Assembly (NCBI RefSeq): GCF_016741855.1
Contig: NZ_JAERRH010000019.1
Location: 62,001-126,000 of the forward strand
Reading direction: 5' to 3'
DNA: 64,000 nt
Source of the DNA: Streptomyces musisoli
Lineage (GTDB): Bacteria > Actinomycetota > Actinomycetes > Streptomycetales > Streptomycetaceae
This document shows positions 51,784 to 60,491 of the stretch, piece after piece. The translations under genes were made by a program, and so were the position numbers. The notes under the pieces were generated by a model. The model worked only from the letters and a program-made list of their open reading frames with translations. It made no database searches and was not told the DNA's origin. How positions within the stretch are numbered: the stretch's first letter is position 1; every line of letters begins with the position of its first letter.

Positions 51784-54563
51784 TCGTCCTCACCGTCTTC
51801 GACCCGCCACTGGGCCCGCATGTCACGCAGCGCTTCGGCCTGCCGCATCGACTCCTGTACCCGGGCATGGTTGCTGGTGCCTGTGGAACCGTCCGCGTGA
51901 CCGCCGCGGGCACTGCGGCCACCGGAGAGCCGCGCGCTGAGGTGTTCAGGAAGCAAGGACCATCGCGCCACCTGCTCCTCGGTGAATCCTGCTGCCGGCG
52001 GGCCGCCAGGCGTCGATGCTGCTGCCGCGGATGGCGTTGCGTCTTGGTGCGGCGGTTCGTTGGATGGCTGCGGCTGTAGTGGGGAGCCCGGGCGGATGAC
52101 TGCGGCCGGGGACACGGTCGTGGACAGGCGGCGGCTGGCGAAGGGGCCTGGCCCCCCGCGGTCGTCGGCGCGTGCCTCACTGATGACGCGGGCAATGTGC
52201 CGCCCTGTATCCGACCAGGCCCGGCCGTCCTCGCGGACGGTATTGCCCCATACCTGCACCTGCTGGCGGACATCTTGGGAGTAGCGCGAACTCCCCGACC
52301 GCGCGCGGCGCACATTGGCCGGCAGACCGACGGTCGCCCCGTACGCGGCCCGGCCGCCGCGGTGCAAGATGCGGTACCCGCGGAAGCGGACCAGCCGGTT
52401 GTGGGCCCGTGTGGACAGCAGCGTGCGGTCGGTGTTCTGGTCATGCAGCACCTGGCCGGTGTTGCGGTCGACGATGTGCCCCTCCGCGTTGCGGTACCGG
52501 TCGGGCGGCCCTGAGGGCTGGCCCGGCCCTGTGCCACCTGAACCGCCGTCCCCGCGACCCGACGGCCCACCCGAGCCTGGGTCTCCGTCCGCAATGGGCT
52601 TGCGCCACTTGGCCAGCTGTTCCACATCCGGCCGCCGTCCGATCAGCAGCCCGAGTGCGCCCTTGACGCCGAGCCGTGCGCCCAGCCCGCCCACTGCCGC
52701 AGCCGCGGTCAACGGGGCCAGACCACGCCCGGCTTCGGCGGTGGCCTCCGCGAGGATCCCACCGGTGTTCACCGGCATGCCCGCGCCGTCGAACAGGGAG
52801 GTGAGCGCGCCCATCAACCGTTGACGGGTGCCGAGCCTGCCCAACCTGCCACCACCCCCGCCGGGGAAGACCCGCAAACTGCCGCCATATCCGCCCAGCG
52901 CCGCAGGGGAGTTCATGGCGAGCGCGGCGCCGAACTCGGAGGTGTCGCCAGGCATGTGAGTGCCGCCGACCTTCACGTGCCGCATCCGCATCGCCATGCG
53001 CCGACCAACGGAGGCGATGCCGGTCAGCAGTCTGCGGTGCCCGGCCGCGCCGGCGATGGCGAGAACGTCGATGAGCAGGATCCGCTCCACCATCAAGTCG
53101 GGACCATTGGTGATGGTCGCATCGACAGCGATACCGAAGAACGGGATGAACGCGCAGACCCCGACGACGGCCAGCACCGCGATGCCCCACAGGGACAGCC
53201 ACTTCCACACGCTCTGGCGTGCGGGGCCGGGCAGCATGCCGGCGACGAAGGTGACGCCGCCCGCAGCTGCGGCCGCCACACAGACGCCCTGGGTGCCCAG
53301 CAGCACGATGGCGCTGGAGAGCAGCATGCCGCAGACGAACAGCGCCGCGATGAGCAGCAGCGCGGCGCCGCCGACCCGCCACCAGGTGGGCTTCTCCGCG
53401 TACGCGGCACAGGCCTTTCCGACCGGGCCGGCTCTCTTCATGTCGTCGAGGAAGGCCGCGAACTCCCGGTCCTCGTCGGTGACGATCGCGTTCGACGCGT
53501 CCAGCAGATCCCCGCCCGGGGTCAGGGACGGCAGTGTGGTCTTGCGGGGAATGCCCTGGCCGGCTTCACAGAACTCCTTGGCCGCCCCCTTGATCAGGCT
53601 GCAGGCATCCTCGGCCTTCTTCCGCTTCTCGCAAGAAGCCTGCATGGGCGGCGCCAGCGAGTCGCAGTTGTCCTTCGCGGCGTCACGGTCCGTGCGGTAC
53701 CAGCCGCTGATCCACTTGAGGTGGACGGCGTAGGCCCTGCGGTCGGACTCCTTGGCCGGATCGAGGATGCGCCCGTACTCCAGAAGCATGTACGGCTTGA
53801 CGATCAGCGCGTTGGTGATCGAATCCTGCAGCGGGCGGGCCACGTCTGTGGCGGAGACCGGTCTTTCGTCCTCCCGCTCCTCGCACTTGATTTCAGGGTT
53901 GCCGGCCATGCCCGCGCACGGGTCATAGCTGGCAATCTTGCCGCCCCAGTCGTAGGAGTCGACGCTCCGTTGTGCGACCTCGGCAGCCACCTGCTGGGAC
54001 TGCCCCAGCGGCCCGTCCTGGGAGAGCAGGGTGTCGGGACGGATAAGAGCCGAGGCAGCGAGCGCCCCAATGAGGAGAGTGAGGAAGATTTCGCCCAGAC
54101 CACGGCCGACCCGGCCACGCACGATCATGAACCCCGCGAACACAAACGCCCAGGCCAGCAGCAACCCCTTCAGCCCGAGCGCGTCGGCGACCACCGTGTC
54201 GTAGGTGTCGGCAACCTTCTGTGCAGGGCGGGTGAGGAGCTGCAGCAGCGGGAACCGGAAGGCCACCTCGATCGCCCACCCAGCCAGCCCCACCAACAGC
54301 CGGATCAGCGTGAACAGCCCGGACAGGGCGAAGGACAGGGCCTGGCTCTTGAAGGCGACGATGCTGCCGCCTTCGGCGTTCAGGTCGTACCCGTCAATCG
54401 GCACGCCCTCGGACGAGTAGATGTTCAGGGGGGCGAGCAGGTCCCCGGTCTCACTGTTGCTGCTGGCCGCATAGACGACCTGGGTGTTCACCATGAGGAA
54501 CACGCCGGCGAGCAGCACGACGAAGCCGGTGGAACGCAGGCTCACGCAGTCTGGACGGAACAC
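51780..54563 (-). CDS. VirB6/TrbL-like multi-span membrane protein
   Basis: 927 residues. After a signal-like start (FVVLLAGVFLMVNTQVVYAAS) come membrane helices near 75-100, 135-175, then a periplasmic-type loop with several cysteines (DPCAGMAGNPEIKCEERED, DNCDSLAPPMQASCEKRK), another block of about four helices (about 395-520) and a long hydrophilic cytoplasmic tail. The pattern fits the channel membrane protein of actinobacterial type IV secretion loci. GTG 54563 assumed; GTG further in is possible. Confidence 0.72.
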   Translation of the reverse strand: MFRPDCVSLRSTGFVVLLAGVFLMVNTQVVYAASSNSETGDLLAPLNIYSSEGVPIDGYDLNAEGGSIVAFKSQALSFALSGLFTLIRLLVGLAGWAIEVAFRFPLLQLLTRPAQKVADTYDTVVADALGLKGLLLAWAFVFAGFMIVRGRVGRGLGEIFLTLLIGALAASALIRPDTLLSQDGPLGQSQQVAAEVAQRSVDSYDWGGKIASYDPCAGMAGNPEIKCEEREDERPVSATDVARPLQDSITNALIVKPYMLLEYGRILDPAKESDRRAYAVHLKWISGWYRTDRDAAKDNCDSLAPPMQASCEKRKKAEDACSLIKGAAKEFCEAGQGIPRKTTLPSLTPGGDLLDASNAIVTDEDREFAAFLDDMKRAGPVGKACAAYAEKPTWWRVGGAALLLIAALFVCGMLLSSAIVLLGTQGVCVAAAAAGGVTFVAGMLPGPARQSVWKWLSLWGIAVLAVVGVCAFIPFFGIAVDATITNGPDLMVERILLIDVLAIAGAAGHRRLLTGIASVGRRMAMRMRHVKVGGTHMPGDTSEFGAALAMNSPAALGGYGGSLRVFPGGGGGRLGRLGTRQRLMGALTSLFDGAGMPVNTGGILAEATAEAGRGLAPLTAAAAVGGLGARLGVKGALGLLIGRRPDVEQLAKWRKPIADGDPGSGGPSGRGDGGSGGTGPGQPSGPPDRYRNAEGHIVDRNTGQVLHDQNTDRTLLSTRAHNRLVRFRGYRILHRGGRAAYGATVGLPANVRRARSGSSRYSQDVRQQVQVWGNTVREDGRAWSDTGRHIARVISEARADDRGGPGPFASRRLSTTVSPAAVIRPGSPLQPQPSNEPPHQDATPSAAAASTPGGPPAAGFTEEQVARWSLLPEHLSARLSGGRSARGGHADGSTGTSNHARVQESMRQAEALRDMRAQWRVEDGEDE

Positions 54564-54564
54564 G

Positions 54565-54915
54565 TCACCGCCGCCTTAGACCAGCGGCGCTGCGCAGCCG
54601 CCACACAACGAGAGCACCCCCACCTGCACTGGCGGTCCCCAGCCTCCGCGCCCCGCCGGCCACGTCCTGATGACCGCCGGAGGCGGTGGTCGCGGCGCCG
54701 CGCTCGCAGTAATGCTTGGCCGGGCCCACGTTCAGGGCGCATGAATCCCGGTGCGCGGCGTCGGCGGCGAAGGCCTGCCCGGTGTGCGGCCACCACGCCT
54801 CCAGCCCGGTCACCCCGAGGGTGAAAACGACCGCGGCAGCCACGATGGCGATCACGGTGAGGACGCTTACGGCGGCAGCAACGCGCCGCGAGCGGTCCCA
54901 GGAAGAAGTGGTCAT
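54565..54915 (-). CDS. small single-span membrane protein
   Basis: 116 residues, one N-terminal helix (VAAAVSVLTVIAIVAAAVVFTLGV) and a short outside domain with two cysteines (DSCALNVG..HYCERGA), then a second weak hydrophobic stretch. ATG overlaps the VirB4-like gene stop by one base. Accessory part of the secretion channel; no family known. Confidence 0.65.
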   Translation of the reverse strand: MTTSSWDRSRRVAAAVSVLTVIAIVAAAVVFTLGVTGLEAWWPHTGQAFAADAAHRDSCALNVGPAKHYCERGAATTASGGHQDVAGGARRLGTASAGGGALVVWRLRSAAGLRRR

Positions 54916-57605
54916 CAGACGGTCTCCTCCGGACGACTCTCCAGGGCGTCACCGGCGGGCGGCTCCGGCACGGAGGGGGAGACAGCGCTCGTGCGGCGTC
55001 CTGGCGTGGTGGTGATAGAGGTGGTGATGCGCGGAATGCGGGGGATGGAGACCTTGATGCGGCCGGTGTTCTGCCGTGGGCAGGTCAGCAGGAACTCGCC
55101 CTCCCGGCCCTTCTGGCCGACGGGGGACAGGCCGGTGGTCACCAGCCGCAGCAGCTCGCCATCGTTCGGGTCGAGTCCGACGAACTCCAGGCCGTGACGC
55201 GCGCGTTCACGGTCGGCGGTGCGGGCGAGCGCCCGGTAGGCCATCAGGCCGCGGTCTGGGCCGAGTTCCTCGGCGTCGTGCGAGCCTGCCAGGAGCCCGG
55301 CGCCGTGCTTGCGGCCGTCGTGGAGGATCTCGTGGACCAAGGCCGTGCCCTCGGCGGACGAGGTGAGCCAGTACAGCTCGTCCAGCACCACGGCTGTGAA
55401 CCGCTCGGGATCCTCGAATGCGGTCTGCCGGGCGATCGCGGCGATCAGGTAGAGCACCGCGCGGCCGATGAGCGCTTCCAGGGGCTGCTGGTGCAGGACC
55501 TCGGGCTTGTCGAACGCGGCCTTCGGCGGCAGCTTCAGACCGGTCGTCGTGATCACGATCATGTCGGAGGCGCTGGACGCGTCCAGCCGCACCGGCGGCA
55601 GCGTCGGGTCGAAGACCATCCGCGCCAGGGAGTTGGTGGCGACGACCCGGATGAGGCCGGCGAGGGTGGCGGCCACGTCCTGCCGCTTGCCCGCCTCGTT
55701 CGTGGCCATCTCCTCGAGGACCTCAAGAACGCGGTGCATGGACGGGGCGGCGCTGAGGGCGGCCTGCTCGACGGCGTGGTGGAGGACCTCGCCGTTGGTG
55801 CTCATCGGACCGATACCGAGCTGCAGGGTGAGATAGGACAAGGCGTAATGGCGGCCCTCGGGGCCGTCGAACATCCGCAGCGGGTCGATGGACACCTTGG
55901 CCTGCGCGGCGTCGATGATCTGGACACGTCCCTTGGCGGCGGTGCGTGCGAACGTCGCCCATTCGCGTACGGGAGTGCGGTCGATGCAGATCGCGCAGCC
56001 GCCGCGCGCCCACACCGCCTCCGCGATCAGCTTCTGCAGGACGCTCTTGCCCGCGCCGAGGTCCCCGACGACGCCCATGGAGGCGGACGCATCGACCTTG
56101 GGCGCATCCGCCACATTGATCATGACGGGGCGGGTGGTACCGCAGTCCAGGTCGATGCCGAGGAACATTCCGCTCGGGTCGCCGACCTCCGAGACGGTGA
56201 AGGCTCCACCCAGCGCCCAGTCCTCACTGATCTGATGCTGGGTGAACTCCCGTACCACGCCGGGCCGTACCACCCCGGGCAGGCCCATAGAGAACAAGGC
56301 CTCCTGCAGGCCGGCCGGCCGCACGGCACGGTAGTCGGCGCCACCGAGCAGGGCCGCCAACGCGCGGGCCCGGGCATCGCAGACGGCGGCGGTCGGCCCC
56401 CACACCGTCAGCACGGTCACCGACTGCACCTCGACCTCGACGCTGGTACGCGACAGACGAGCGTCCAGCTCGCCCAGATCGCGGGCCGCCTCGTTCAGGG
56501 ACGCGGGCATGCCGGTGGGGCGGGCGTCGTACTGATCTGCCTGGTCGATGAGTTCGTTCTTCTTGCGCCGCACCTGAGCCCGCGCCTTCTCCGCGGGCAC
56601 GAGGGTGAGGTCGACCGTGTAGTCGACGGGGAAATCGAGCATCTCCAGCTGGGCGAACAGATCTGCGGCATCCTGGCTGACGGCGGGCGGGCACTCGGCC
56701 AGCGCCAACTGCGCCTGATAGCCCACTCCTGTCTCGGATTCGACCTGCAGCCAGCGCCGCCCGAGCGGCGAGCTGCTGTTCAGCCGCCACCAGGCCCTGC
56801 GGCCCGACCGGGTAATCCGGCCCGCGCCCTTAAGCTCGCCCGCGTCATCTAGGTCTGGCTCCATGCCGCCTTCCTGCAGGCGGACCTGGCCGAGATCGGC
56901 GTAGCTGGGAGAGCGCAGCACACCGTCACGGAGCTGCCCGCCGTACAGCTCACTGGTCTCGGCCTCCGCCAGCAGCGGCTCGGCAAGGCCGCGGTGCAGG
57001 GCGTGCTGGACCATCCATACGATCTCCGCCGCACGGGCCGGGCGGAAGGCAATGCCACCGGCGAGCGCGGCCTCCACCCGCGAGGCCTGCTCCCGGTAGG
57101 CGCTCACCTCGCGCCGGCTCACCGGTGTCGGCCGCATGCCCAGCATCGGCGCGACCTCGGCCCACGCCGCACCGAACGACGCCGACACCTGAAGGCTCGC
57201 GCTCTCGGCCTGCAGAGGCACGGCCAGCCACAGGGTGCGGCGATGCATCTCCTGGCCGTCCAGCAGATCCAGGGTGGCCTCGACGTTCTCCACCCACGGG
57301 TGCCGGCCCGCACCAGGTGCCTGCTCGGCCGGCTCGATACCCTCGATCATCCTGAGGGCGACCTCGCCCGGGTCGACCTGGGCGCACAAGCCGTACAGCC
57401 GCGGGGCCCCGGACAACGAGCGCACCAAGTGCGTGATCCTTGCCAGTTGCTCGCCGCGGACGGCGGCGGGCACGTAGGTGCCCTGGACAGTCTCTTCACG
57501 GCGTCCCTGCACGTCTGGGCCGGGATGAAGACGGTAGACGGCCCACACACTGCCCTGCGTCGACCACACCAGGTGCCCGGCGATGTGACGGATCGGAACC
57601 CTCAC
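54915..57605 (-). CDS. VirB4/TraC-like secretion ATPase
   Basis: 896 residues. The GTG at 57605 is chosen because it overlaps the preceding stop (GTGA) and opens VRVPIRHIAGHLVWS, like related proteins; the frame is open further but only through the neighbouring gene. Walker A GDLGAGKS near residue 512 and VVLDELYWL near 738 (Walker B), with GSHDAEELG after it. The N-terminal third is the CagE/VirB4-like part. It would power assembly of, or transport through, the channel. Confidence 0.85.
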   Translation of the reverse strand: MRVPIRHIAGHLVWSTQGSVWAVYRLHPGPDVQGRREETVQGTYVPAAVRGEQLARITHLVRSLSGAPRLYGLCAQVDPGEVALRMIEGIEPAEQAPGAGRHPWVENVEATLDLLDGQEMHRRTLWLAVPLQAESASLQVSASFGAAWAEVAPMLGMRPTPVSRREVSAYREQASRVEAALAGGIAFRPARAAEIVWMVQHALHRGLAEPLLAEAETSELYGGQLRDGVLRSPSYADLGQVRLQEGGMEPDLDDAGELKGAGRITRSGRRAWWRLNSSSPLGRRWLQVESETGVGYQAQLALAECPPAVSQDAADLFAQLEMLDFPVDYTVDLTLVPAEKARAQVRRKKNELIDQADQYDARPTGMPASLNEAARDLGELDARLSRTSVEVEVQSVTVLTVWGPTAAVCDARARALAALLGGADYRAVRPAGLQEALFSMGLPGVVRPGVVREFTQHQISEDWALGGAFTVSEVGDPSGMFLGIDLDCGTTRPVMINVADAPKVDASASMGVVGDLGAGKSVLQKLIAEAVWARGGCAICIDRTPVREWATFARTAAKGRVQIIDAAQAKVSIDPLRMFDGPEGRHYALSYLTLQLGIGPMSTNGEVLHHAVEQAALSAAPSMHRVLEVLEEMATNEAGKRQDVAATLAGLIRVVATNSLARMVFDPTLPPVRLDASSASDMIVITTTGLKLPPKAAFDKPEVLHQQPLEALIGRAVLYLIAAIARQTAFEDPERFTAVVLDELYWLTSSAEGTALVHEILHDGRKHGAGLLAGSHDAEELGPDRGLMAYRALARTADRERARHGLEFVGLDPNDGELLRLVTTGLSPVGQKGREGEFLLTCPRQNTGRIKVSIPRIPRITTSITTTPGRRTSAVSPSVPEPPAGDALESRPEETV

Positions 57606-58180
57606 CACGCACCCCCTTGCTGGGCCAGCGCGAGGAGCTGCTGCACACCCGACGCTGGCCTTGCTGCCACCGCGGGAGCAGCCGGCCGTGTGCGGCGCAG
57701 TGCAGACGAGCGGAGCGGGGCCGGGCTCGGGTGCGGTGCCCGGGCAGGACACCACTGAACCGCAGAGGACGGTGCGGCCTGCGCAGCGGGGGCGGGCGAG
57801 GGCGTGGCCTCGATGGTGAAACCGCCGAGCAGCGGGTGGGGAGCGCGGTCGCGGGCGGCCCGCCCGCCGATCCGCCCTCCATGGGGCTGCCAGCCGAGCA
57901 GCATCCACCCCAAAGCGACTTGTATCGGGGCACGGCCCCGGATCTTCGGACGGCGCACCATCCAGATGACCAGGACCCACCCGACGATGGGGACCGGCCC
58001 CATCCACGACCACCAGCCGATGGTCTTGACCAGGAGGAAGCCGCCGCCGACGGCGACCGCGATCTGCGCGGGCGTGTACGGGCCGAGCGGGATCCTCCAG
58101 TCGGCGACCTTGCCCAGCACCCAGGGATGGCGGCGGGCGGCGGTGTAGAAGCGGCCCACCCGGGCGGTGGCCGCGCTCAC
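57602..58180 (-). CDS. PrgI/VirB3-like membrane protein
   Basis: 192 residues. Two hydrophobic helices around 38-80 (AQIAVAVGGGFLLVKTIGWWSW, VPIVGWVLVIWMV), the size and place of PrgI/VirB3-type partners directly upstream of VirB4 ATPases, then an Ala/Pro-rich tail. GTG start, GTGA overlaps on both sides. Confidence 0.65.
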   Translation of the reverse strand: MSAATARVGRFYTAARRHPWVLGKVADWRIPLGPYTPAQIAVAVGGGFLLVKTIGWWSWMGPVPIVGWVLVIWMVRRPKIRGRAPIQVALGWMLLGWQPHGGRIGGRAARDRAPHPLLGGFTIEATPSPAPAAQAAPSSAVQWCPARAPHPSPAPLRSSALRRTRPAAPAVAARPASGVQQLLALAQQGGAW

Positions 58181-58518
58181 AACCCGCCCCTGACGTCCCG
58201 CGAGTGGTCAGGGGAGGCGGGGAGCCCGGAGCGGACGATGCCAGGCAGGGTGGGGGCACCATGGGACGGGTTCTTTACCTCGTCCTCGAACTTGTCGGCG
58301 AGGTCGTTGCGCGCATGGTACAGGCCCAGCGCGATCACCATCAGCAGCAGGGCGCCGATCCCCGCCTTCAAAGAGAATTTCTGGAGCATGATGATGACGA
58401 CAAGGCAGACCAGACCGGCCTCCAGACCCTTGGTCGCCCAGTCCTTGAACATGTCGATCCAGCTGTTGCCGAGGTCGTCCAGCTGACCGGCGAGCACGAG
58501 GTGGTGCAGGGCATTCAT
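58177..58518 (-). CDS. small VirB2-like membrane protein
   Basis: 113 residues with two close hydrophobic helices (LEAGLVCLVVIIMLQKF, AGIGALLLMVIALGLYHA) and short charged ends. Shape and position suit a small channel or pilin-like subunit of a type IV secretion system, but sequence gives no family. ATG and stop overlap both neighbours by 4 nt. Confidence 0.6.
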   Translation of the reverse strand: MNALHHLVLAGQLDDLGNSWIDMFKDWATKGLEAGLVCLVVIIMLQKFSLKAGIGALLLMVIALGLYHARNDLADKFEDEVKNPSHGAPTLPGIVRSGLPASPDHSRDVRGGL

Positions 58519-59447
58519 CGGGCACCCCCGTCCCGGGCGGACCCTGACAGCAGTGCCGCGACTTCCCATCGGCCCGAGCGGGCCTTGAGCGTGAGCTCGT
58601 ACGCCAGCGGCCACCGGCCGGTGGCGTCCCGGGCTTCCGCACGGGCGAGGACCCGCACCTGCGTGCCATCAGCCGGTACCTGCTCGGCGGCCGCGGCCTC
58701 CTCGATGGCCACCACCTGCTTGATGGTGACCGCCGTGTACGGGGCAGGGGAGACCGCGGTGAGCTTCACACCGGGCGCGAGGTAGCGGTCGACCTCGCCA
58801 GCCCTCGTCAGGTAGGCGGCGAGAAACTGCCCTACGGCGGATGACAGATCCCCCTCCGGGACACTCACGGCGTACGACGACTTCGGCACCTCGGCCCGGG
58901 CCGGACCGGCCACCACGCTGGGCGCACCAGTCACCGTGAACGAGGAGCCCACGCGGTCGGCGGCCACCGGCACCGTGTAGTACCGCACCGCTCCGTTGGC
59001 GTACTGCGCAGCCACCGTCACCGCCCACGCACCGCCGACCCGCTGCACACTGTGCACCGTCGTCACAGACTGAGGCGCCGATTGCGCATCGGTGGCCGCC
59101 TCGGGCAGCTCGACGTCCGGCGCCATCGACTGCACAAGCCGCGCTTGCACACTCGCCTCGTCGTTCGCGCTGCTGCGCAACCAGGCGCTGACGAAGAGCT
59201 GCGCATAGCCGCCAGGGTCGGCGACGGCCGCCGCGGTTCCCACGGCGGTGGGCTTGGCCGAGGGGGCCGCTGCAACGGTGGTCGGGGTGGAGGCGGCGGC
59301 GACGCACAGGGCGATGGGGCCGGCCGCGATGACAGTCCACACTGCCAGGCGTGAGAGGCGTACGCGGCGGCGCATTACTTCCAACCGGGCGCCGGCCGCC
59401 ATCGGAGCGGCGGCCTCACGCTGTGAGGCCTGCTTGCCAGGAGACAT
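58515..59447 (-). CDS. TcpC/VirB8-like conjugal transfer protein
   Basis: 310 residues. Cytoplasmic tail, one membrane helix (LAVWTVIAAGPIALCVAAAS), then two NTF2-like domains (YAQLFVSAWLRSSANDEA..., VGQFLAAYLTRAGEVDRYLAPG). This matches TcpC of Gram-positive conjugation systems, the VirB8 equivalent. ATG 59447 has GGGAG 7 bases ahead. First gene of the operon that runs on to 46489, so the repeat-rich region upstream probably holds its promoter. Confidence 0.82.
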   Translation of the reverse strand: MSPGKQASQREAAAPMAAGARLEVMRRRVRLSRLAVWTVIAAGPIALCVAAASTPTTVAAAPSAKPTAVGTAAAVADPGGYAQLFVSAWLRSSANDEASVQARLVQSMAPDVELPEAATDAQSAPQSVTTVHSVQRVGGAWAVTVAAQYANGAVRYYTVPVAADRVGSSFTVTGAPSVVAGPARAEVPKSSYAVSVPEGDLSSAVGQFLAAYLTRAGEVDRYLAPGVKLTAVSPAPYTAVTIKQVVAIEEAAAAEQVPADGTQVRVLARAEARDATGRWPLAYELTLKARSGRWEVAALLSGSARDGGAR

Positions 59448-59506
59448 GGTCAAACTCCCAGGTCAGAACGAACGTTGCTGACCTTGAGGAAACCCGGCGA
59501 CTCCGA

Positions 59507-59951
59507 CCCGACCACCGACCACGAACCCCCGACCATGGTCACGATGAAGACACAGAGTCCATGGTCGGGGTCTTGGTCAGCCCGACCATAGGGCAGCCAT
59601 GAGCAGGGCGACGAGCTATCGCGTCCGGTACACGCTCCCCGGGCCCTGGCCGCTGCTGCGCGAACTTGAGCCGCTCAGCCACAGGGCTTGGACACCGATG
59701 TTGCACAGAGGGAAGCCGACCGGGCCGGGACAGATGCTCGCACGCAAGAGAAGATCACCCTCGGGCGGGCTGCGCAGCCGCCCCGGCACGCGACCCGGTT
59801 GCGCAGCCCGGTCGCGTAACGCCCGTCTAGGGCTGCGCAGTCAGCTGCGCAACCGCTGAGCATCCGGGCTTAAGGCTCATGGTCGGCCCGACCATGAGCC
59901 CGACCACAGCAGCTAGACGGCTCCGTTGCCGGAGCGTGACCGATGGTCGGG
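59507..59951. repeat. clustered CCCGACCAT-type repeats in both orientations
   Basis: About ten copies of CCCGACCA(T/C) or its reverse complement: 59507-59515, 59514-59522, 59528-59536, 59561-59569, a variant 59573-59580, 59581-59589, 59879-59887, 59887-59895, 59899-59907 and 59943-59951. GACCATGGTC at 59531-59540 is an exact palindrome. Between the clusters, TGCGCA occurs four times (59771, 59800, 59834, 59846). The 826 bases 59448-60273 hold no supported gene. The layout suggests binding sites for a regulator of the transfer operon, or iterons or a transfer origin. Confidence 0.7.
59874..59900. repeat. perfect 13-base inverted repeat
   Basis: GGCTCATGGTCGG, one base, then its exact reverse complement. 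It joins two copies of the CCCGACCAT element head to head and is the most symmetric site of the cluster, so it is a good candidate for the main operator. Confidence 0.7.
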
Positions 59952-60273
59952 GCTCGTGGCCGTCAGCCTGGTAATGGGGGGTGAGTGGGCGACAGGGAAC
60001 GCACGCACGCCCGCGCGCCCAAGGCCGCTGGCCGCTCCACCCCGGCGCTTCTGGGTAGGCGTTCGCCGGGGCGTGATGGCCAGCGATCACTTCGCCTCGA
60101 TCGCAACAGCCTTTTCCACGACAGCTGGCTCTCCTTCAAAGTGAAGGGGATCTTCGGGTACGTCCGCACGCACCGAGACGGCTGGCAGGTCACCGTCACC
60201 GAACTGGCGCGCCGGGGCCACCCGCAGGCGTGGGAACCACCACTCGGTGACGCGAATCTTGACCTTGGGGTCT

Positions 60274-60341
60274 GAACTACCCCCGCAGGCACGGGACGAC
60301 GGGTGGGGGAGGTGAGCTACCCCCGCACGCGCGGGGACGAC
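60274..60341. CRISPR. vestigial type I-E-like CRISPR repeats
   Basis: Two copies of a CTACCCCCGCA...CGGG(G)ACGAC unit: 27 bases at 60274-60300 and 28 bases at 60314-60341. The second has the length and palindromic CCCCGC..GCGGGG core of actinobacterial type I-E repeats. Only 13 bases lie between them instead of about 33, so the array is decayed or deleted. No cas gene is in the window. Confidence 0.5.
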
Positions 60342-60452
60342 CCCTGCAAGGTGATCCGGCTGGGCACCCGTAACTTCCGCGTCGTGACCGCCGACCTTCG
60401 CCGCGTCCTCCATGCCGGCGAGCCCGCCGACAGCAGCACGCCCGCCACCTGA
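60336..60452 (+). pseudogene. C-terminal fragment of a helix-turn-helix/excisionase-like gene
   Basis: The frame reads DDPCKVIRLGTRNFRVVTADLRRVLH and stops at a TGA. The pattern P-C-x-V-I-x-L-G-x-x-x-x-V-x-T-A-x-L-x-x-V-L is the usual end of small HTH_17/excisionase-type proteins of actinobacterial integrative elements. The helix-turn-helix half is replaced by the CRISPR-like repeat, so it is a remnant. Confidence 0.35.
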
Positions 60453-60491
60453 CCCGCACACGGAGGGCCATAGGGTCTGCCTCGGACGGCA

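Noticed and set aside
54916..58262. VirB4-like gene extended to 58262
   Set aside because: The extra N-terminal part overlaps the PrgI-like gene in another frame and is low-complexity Arg/Pro sequence; GTG 57605 has the standard 4-nt overlap.
60274..60341. Functional CRISPR array
   Set aside because: Only two diverged repeats, a 13-base spacer and no cas genes.
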